From an uncultured Campylobacter sp. (GTDB lineage: Bacteria; Campylobacterota; Campylobacteria; Campylobacterales; Campylobacteraceae), in the NCBI RefSeq assembly GCF_937959485.1, contig NZ_CALGPY010000005.1, positions 434,001-498,000 on the forward strand: a stretch of DNA of 64,000 nt, given 5' to 3'. The translations under genes and the position numbers were made by a program. Positions 61,518-64,000 of this stretch are shown one piece after another; positions within the stretch are counted from its first letter, which is position 1; every line of letters starts with the position of its first letter. The notes beneath the pieces were generated by a model. That model saw only the letters and a list, made by a program, of their open reading frames with translations. It was not told where the DNA came from and searched no databases.

Positions 61518-61881
61518 AGTTCTATCGTGCGCCGCTTTGGCGTTAGTTTTGCTAGGATGCGGCTCAAACCAGCTCCGCCAATCCCCGGATAGCGCTATGA
61601 ATAAGCAAGCACAGAGCGAAAAAACCATAACTAAAGAGAACGTAAAGACCTTCTATTTCGTCGATGACAAGGGCAAAAAGCTATCGCTTAGCTCAAACGA
61701 CGATTTTAATACCGCCGTGCTAGAGGATGATAGCGGCAAAAGCTACAACCTTAAGCGCGAGCGTGCCGCAGACGGCATCTATATGGAGAACAAAGACGGA
61801 GTGAGCATCCACTTCAAAAAAGGTGAGGGCATAGTGGAGTTTAGCAAATACAAATCCATCCCGATCACCGAGGTCAAATAA
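61510..61881 (+). CDS. MliC-like lipoprotein (putative C-type lysozyme inhibitor family)
   Basis: A 123-residue lipoprotein: the signal peptide ends in the lipobox VLLGC (cysteine 17). The mature part after about residue 45 has the beta-barrel pattern of the MliC/PliC family: FYFVDDKGKKLSLSSNDDFNTAVLEDDSGKSYNLKRE (in part), then AADGIYMENKDGVSIHFKKGEGIVEF, resembling the ASGxRY...xxFWxKGxEA segment that blocks the lysozyme active site. The match is by texture, without the key residues verified, so inhibitor activity is an inference. It overlaps pncB by eight bases but a hairpin follows. Confidence 0.6.
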   Translation: MFKVLSCAALALVLLGCGSNQLRQSPDSAMNKQAQSEKTITKENVKTFYFVDDKGKKLSLSSNDDFNTAVLEDDSGKSYNLKRERAADGIYMENKDGVSIHFKKGEGIVEFSKYKSIPITEVK

Positions 61882-61899
61882 ACTTTAAAATTTTTTGGT

Positions 61900-61926
61900 T
61901 AAATTCCGATTTAGCGCCGGAATTTA
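61900..61926. terminator. Hairpin between the lipoprotein gene and mqnA
   Basis: TAAATTCCG (61900-61908) is perfectly complementary to CGGAATTTA (61918-61926), a 9-bp stem with a 9-base loop, 19 bases after the stop and 35 before mqnA. A T-rich CCCTCTTTTCC follows. Confidence 0.5.
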
Positions 61927-61960
61927 GCCCTCTTTTCCTGCGCTAAATTCGGAGAAAGTT

Positions 61961-62653
61961 ATGTTATTAGGCAAAATCGATTATCTAAATTTGCTCCCTT
62001 TTCACGTATTTTTAAAATCCCTTCCGCTGCCGTCTTATGTTAAAAAATCTATAGAATTTAAAAAAGGGGTGCCGAGCAAACTCTGCGCCGATCTTTATTA
62101 TAGGCGTATAGATGCCGCGGTAATCTCCAGCATCGAAAGCCGCCGCGCAAAATACCGCAGGCTGCCTCTGGGAATCGTCGCAAAGCGTGAGGTGCTAAGC
62201 GTGCTCGTGCGCAAAAACTCGGCGCCCAGGCTCGATCCCGCGTCGATGAGCTCAAATATGCTAGCTCGCGTGCTGGATCTTAGCGGCGAGGTGCTAATCG
62301 GCGATAATGCTCTAAAGGCGCTGCTTTCGCAGGGCAAGGATAAATTTTACGATTTGGGCGAAATTTGGCAGCAGCGCACGGGCTTGCCCTTTGTTTTCGG
62401 GCGGCTGTGCTGCGTGAAAAACGAAAAAGCCTATTCGCGCCTGGCAACGAAATTTTTGCGTTCGCGCATTAAAATTCCAAGATATATTCTGCAAAGCTAC
62501 GCCTTTTCGCGGGGCATAAAAGAGCGTGAAATTTTAAATTATCTAAAATTTATAAGCTACAAAATCGGCGTCCGCGAGGAGCTGGCTCTGAAAAAATTTA
62601 TCGCCAAAGCCAAAAAATTAAAATTTAATCCGGTTCAAAAGGAGGAACTATGA
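61961..62653 (+). CDS. mqnA: Chorismate dehydratase MqnA (futalosine pathway)
   Basis: Dehydrates chorismate to 3-enolpyruvyl-benzoate, the entry step of the futalosine route to menaquinone used by Campylobacter and Helicobacter. The 230 residues have the periplasmic-binding-protein-like fold of the family: GKIDYLNLLPFHVFL at the start, VPSKLCADLYYRRIDAAVISSIES, VLIGDNALKALL and DLGEIWQQRTGLPFVFGRLC, where MqnA has DLxxxWxxxTGLPFVFA. The C-terminal helices are basic. An ATGA overlap couples it to gdhA. Confidence 0.9.
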   Translation: MLLGKIDYLNLLPFHVFLKSLPLPSYVKKSIEFKKGVPSKLCADLYYRRIDAAVISSIESRRAKYRRLPLGIVAKREVLSVLVRKNSAPRLDPASMSSNMLARVLDLSGEVLIGDNALKALLSQGKDKFYDLGEIWQQRTGLPFVFGRLCCVKNEKAYSRLATKFLRSRIKIPRYILQSYAFSRGIKEREILNYLKFISYKIGVREELALKKFIAKAKKLKFNPVQKEEL

Positions 62654-64000
62654 AGTCTTACATCGACGGCTTGCTGCTAAATTTAAAGCGCGCCAATCCC
62701 GGTCAGGAGGTCTTTATCCAGGCATCGACCGAAATTTTATACTCGCTCATACCGCTTCTAAAGCGCGACGAGCGATACGTGAAAAATAAAATTTTAGAGC
62801 GCATTTTAGCGCCCGAGCGTACGATGATGTTTCGCGTCGTCTATATGAGCGACGACGGCGAGCCCTGCGTGCATACGGGATACCGCATAGAGTTCAACTC
62901 CGCTTTAGGACCTTACAAAGGCGGTCTGCGCTTTCATCCGAGCGTAAATTTAGGCGTTTTAAAATTTTTAGGGTTTGAACAAATTTTTAAAAATTCCCTC
63001 ACCGGCCTTAATATCGGCGGCGCAAAAGGCGGCGCAAATTTCGATCCTAAGGGCAAGAGCGACGGCGAGATTATGAGATTTTGTCAAGCTTTTATGTTAG
63101 AACTTCACCGCCTAATCAGCTCCAATACCGACGTACCCGCAGGCGACATCGGCGTGGGCGGTCGCGAGATCGGCTATATGTACGGCGCGTATAAAAAGCT
63201 CACCCGCAGATTCGACGGCGCGCTTACGGGCAAGGGGTTAAGCTGGGGCGGAAGTCTTGCGCGCACCGAGGCTACGGGCTACGGCTCGGTATATTTTGCA
63301 AACGAGATGCTAGCTACCAGGGGCGATTCGCTGCACGGCAAAATTTGCACGATCTCGGGCGCCGGCAACGTCGCGATCTACACCGCCGAAAAGCTCTATC
63401 AAATGCAGGCTAAGCCCGTCACCGTAAGCGATTCCACGGGCTTTATCTATGACGCCGATGGAATAGACGTGGCGCTTCTTAAAAAGCTAAAAGAGCAGCT
63501 GCGCGTAGGGCTTTGCGAATATACCAAGGAGCGTCCCGGCGCAAAATTTACCCCCGCAAGCGCCTATCCCGCAGGCCGCAACGGCGTGTGGAGCGTACCG
63601 TGCGACGCGGCATTTCCGAGCGCTACGCAGAACGAGCTCAATCTGGACGATGCGCAAACCCTTTACGCCAACGGATGCCGCATGGTTTGCGAGGGCGCGA
63701 ATATGCCCAGTACGCTCGAGGCGGTCGATTTTATGCTCGCGCAAAAGGACCTTCTTTTCGGTCCTGCGAAAGCGGCGAATGCGGGCGGCGTGGCTACGAG
63801 CGGGCTTGAGATGGCGCAAAACGCGCAGATGGCGTCGTGGAGCTTCGAGGAGGTCGACGGCAAGCTGCGCGAGATCATGCGTCACATATTTCGCACCAGC
63901 TACGAGACCTCGAAGGAATTCGGTGCGGAGGGCAATCTCGTGCTGGGCTCGAATATCGCGGGCTTTCGCCGCGTAGCCGACGCGATGCTGGATCAAGGGC
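62650..64000 (+). CDS. gdhA: NADP-specific glutamate dehydrogenase (last codons outside window)
   Basis: Interconverts glutamate and 2-oxoglutarate plus ammonia. The frame is open from the ATG at 62650 to the window edge (450 codons), and the final residues NIAGFRRVADAMLDQG match the C-terminus of hexameric bacterial GDH, so only one to a few codons are missing. Signatures seen: GYRIEFNSALGPYKGGLRFHPSVNL, the catalytic-lysine motif NIGGAKGGANFDPKGKS, PAGDIGVGGREIGYMYG, and the nucleotide loop ISGAGNVAIYTAEKL. It overlaps the mqnA stop (ATGA) and has GGAGGA before the ATG. Confidence 0.96.
   Translation, partial: MKSYIDGLLLNLKRANPGQEVFIQASTEILYSLIPLLKRDERYVKNKILERILAPERTMMFRVVYMSDDGEPCVHTGYRIEFNSALGPYKGGLRFHPSVNLGVLKFLGFEQIFKNSLTGLNIGGAKGGANFDPKGKSDGEIMRFCQAFMLELHRLISSNTDVPAGDIGVGGREIGYMYGAYKKLTRRFDGALTGKGLSWGGSLARTEATGYGSVYFANEMLATRGDSLHGKICTISGAGNVAIYTAEKLYQMQAKPVTVSDSTGFIYDADGIDVALLKKLKEQLRVGLCEYTKERPGAKFTPASAYPAGRNGVWSVPCDAAFPSATQNELNLDDAQTLYANGCRMVCEGANMPSTLEAVDFMLAQKDLLFGPAKAANAGGVATSGLEMAQNAQMASWSFEEVDGKLREIMRHIFRTSYETSKEFGAEGNLVLGSNIAGFRRVADAMLDQG

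Overview
The window reads as a chromosomal segment of a comparatively GC-rich Campylobacter (C. gracilis, C. concisus, C. curvus and C. rectus are the kind of species I have in mind; the species cannot be fixed from sequence alone). Three things point there: the protein families (MqnA of the futalosine menaquinone route, QueH, the dba-dsbI pair, a Cj1289-type SurA chaperone), gene neighbourhoods I remember from C. jejuni (pycB-pckA-argH; purD-RDD-PRTase-pnp; purF-dapB; fabZ-lpxA-clpX-mreB-mreC-carB; Cj1289-gltX-maeB), and the very frequent AAATTT hexamer. Both window edges cut a gene: the biotin domain of pycB on the left and the last codons of gdhA on the right. I see no tRNA, rRNA, CRISPR array, insertion sequence or prophage gene.

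Layout. 1-7.2 kb: pycB end, pckA, a CAP-domain lipoprotein, two minus-strand genes (an unknown and an S51 peptidase), argH and hemD. 7.2-15.1 kb: a probable 6S RNA just upstream of purD, then a tightly overlapping run of purD, RDD protein, lptD, a PRTase-like protein, pnp and a universal stress protein. 15.1-21.1 kb: an AT-rich orphan gene, then minus-strand CPA2 antiporter, a metallophosphoesterase carrying a large low-complexity insertion, topA and dcd. 21.2-24.5 kb: periplasmic asparaginase and accB-accC. 25-26.1 kb: a helical-repeat protein. 26.3-32.2 kb: a five-gene catabolic operon (carbamoylase/amidohydrolase, AbgA-like, PepE, DcuC-type carrier, PepT). 32.7-38.5 kb: two flavodoxin-fold oxidoreductases around a Bcp peroxiredoxin, a molybdopterin-binding protein, DUF488, purF and a nucleotidyltransferase remnant. 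38.5-51.4 kb: dapB, a giant AsmA/DUF748 envelope protein, queH, then fabZ-lpxA-clpX-mreB-mreC-carB. 51.4-56.4 kb: an accessory, decaying stretch around dba-dsbI. 56.4-64 kb: SurA-like chaperone, gltX, maeB, pncB, an MliC-like lipoprotein, mqnA and gdhA.

How it fits together. Central metabolism is of the amino-acid and organic-acid type: PckA, the pycB product and malic enzyme connect C4 acids to C3. Asparaginase, PepE, PepT and the DcuC-like carrier would supply aspartate and other C4 acids, and GDH handles glutamate. Envelope biogenesis is strongly represented (LptD, LpxA, FabZ, MreBC, SurA-like, DUF748, DsbI).

The most unusual parts are the 6S RNA candidate, the metallophosphoesterase with about 175 inserted residues and no canonical bridging aspartate, the 51.4-56.4 kb stretch with four broken genes (ankyrin-type, SMI1/KNR4-type, a YwqK-type gene with a one-base frameshift in its signal peptide, and the tail of pldA) plus a C8 tract, the AT-rich orphan at 15.5 kb, and the extreme AAATTT enrichment. 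I found no convincing new multi-gene defence or secretion system.
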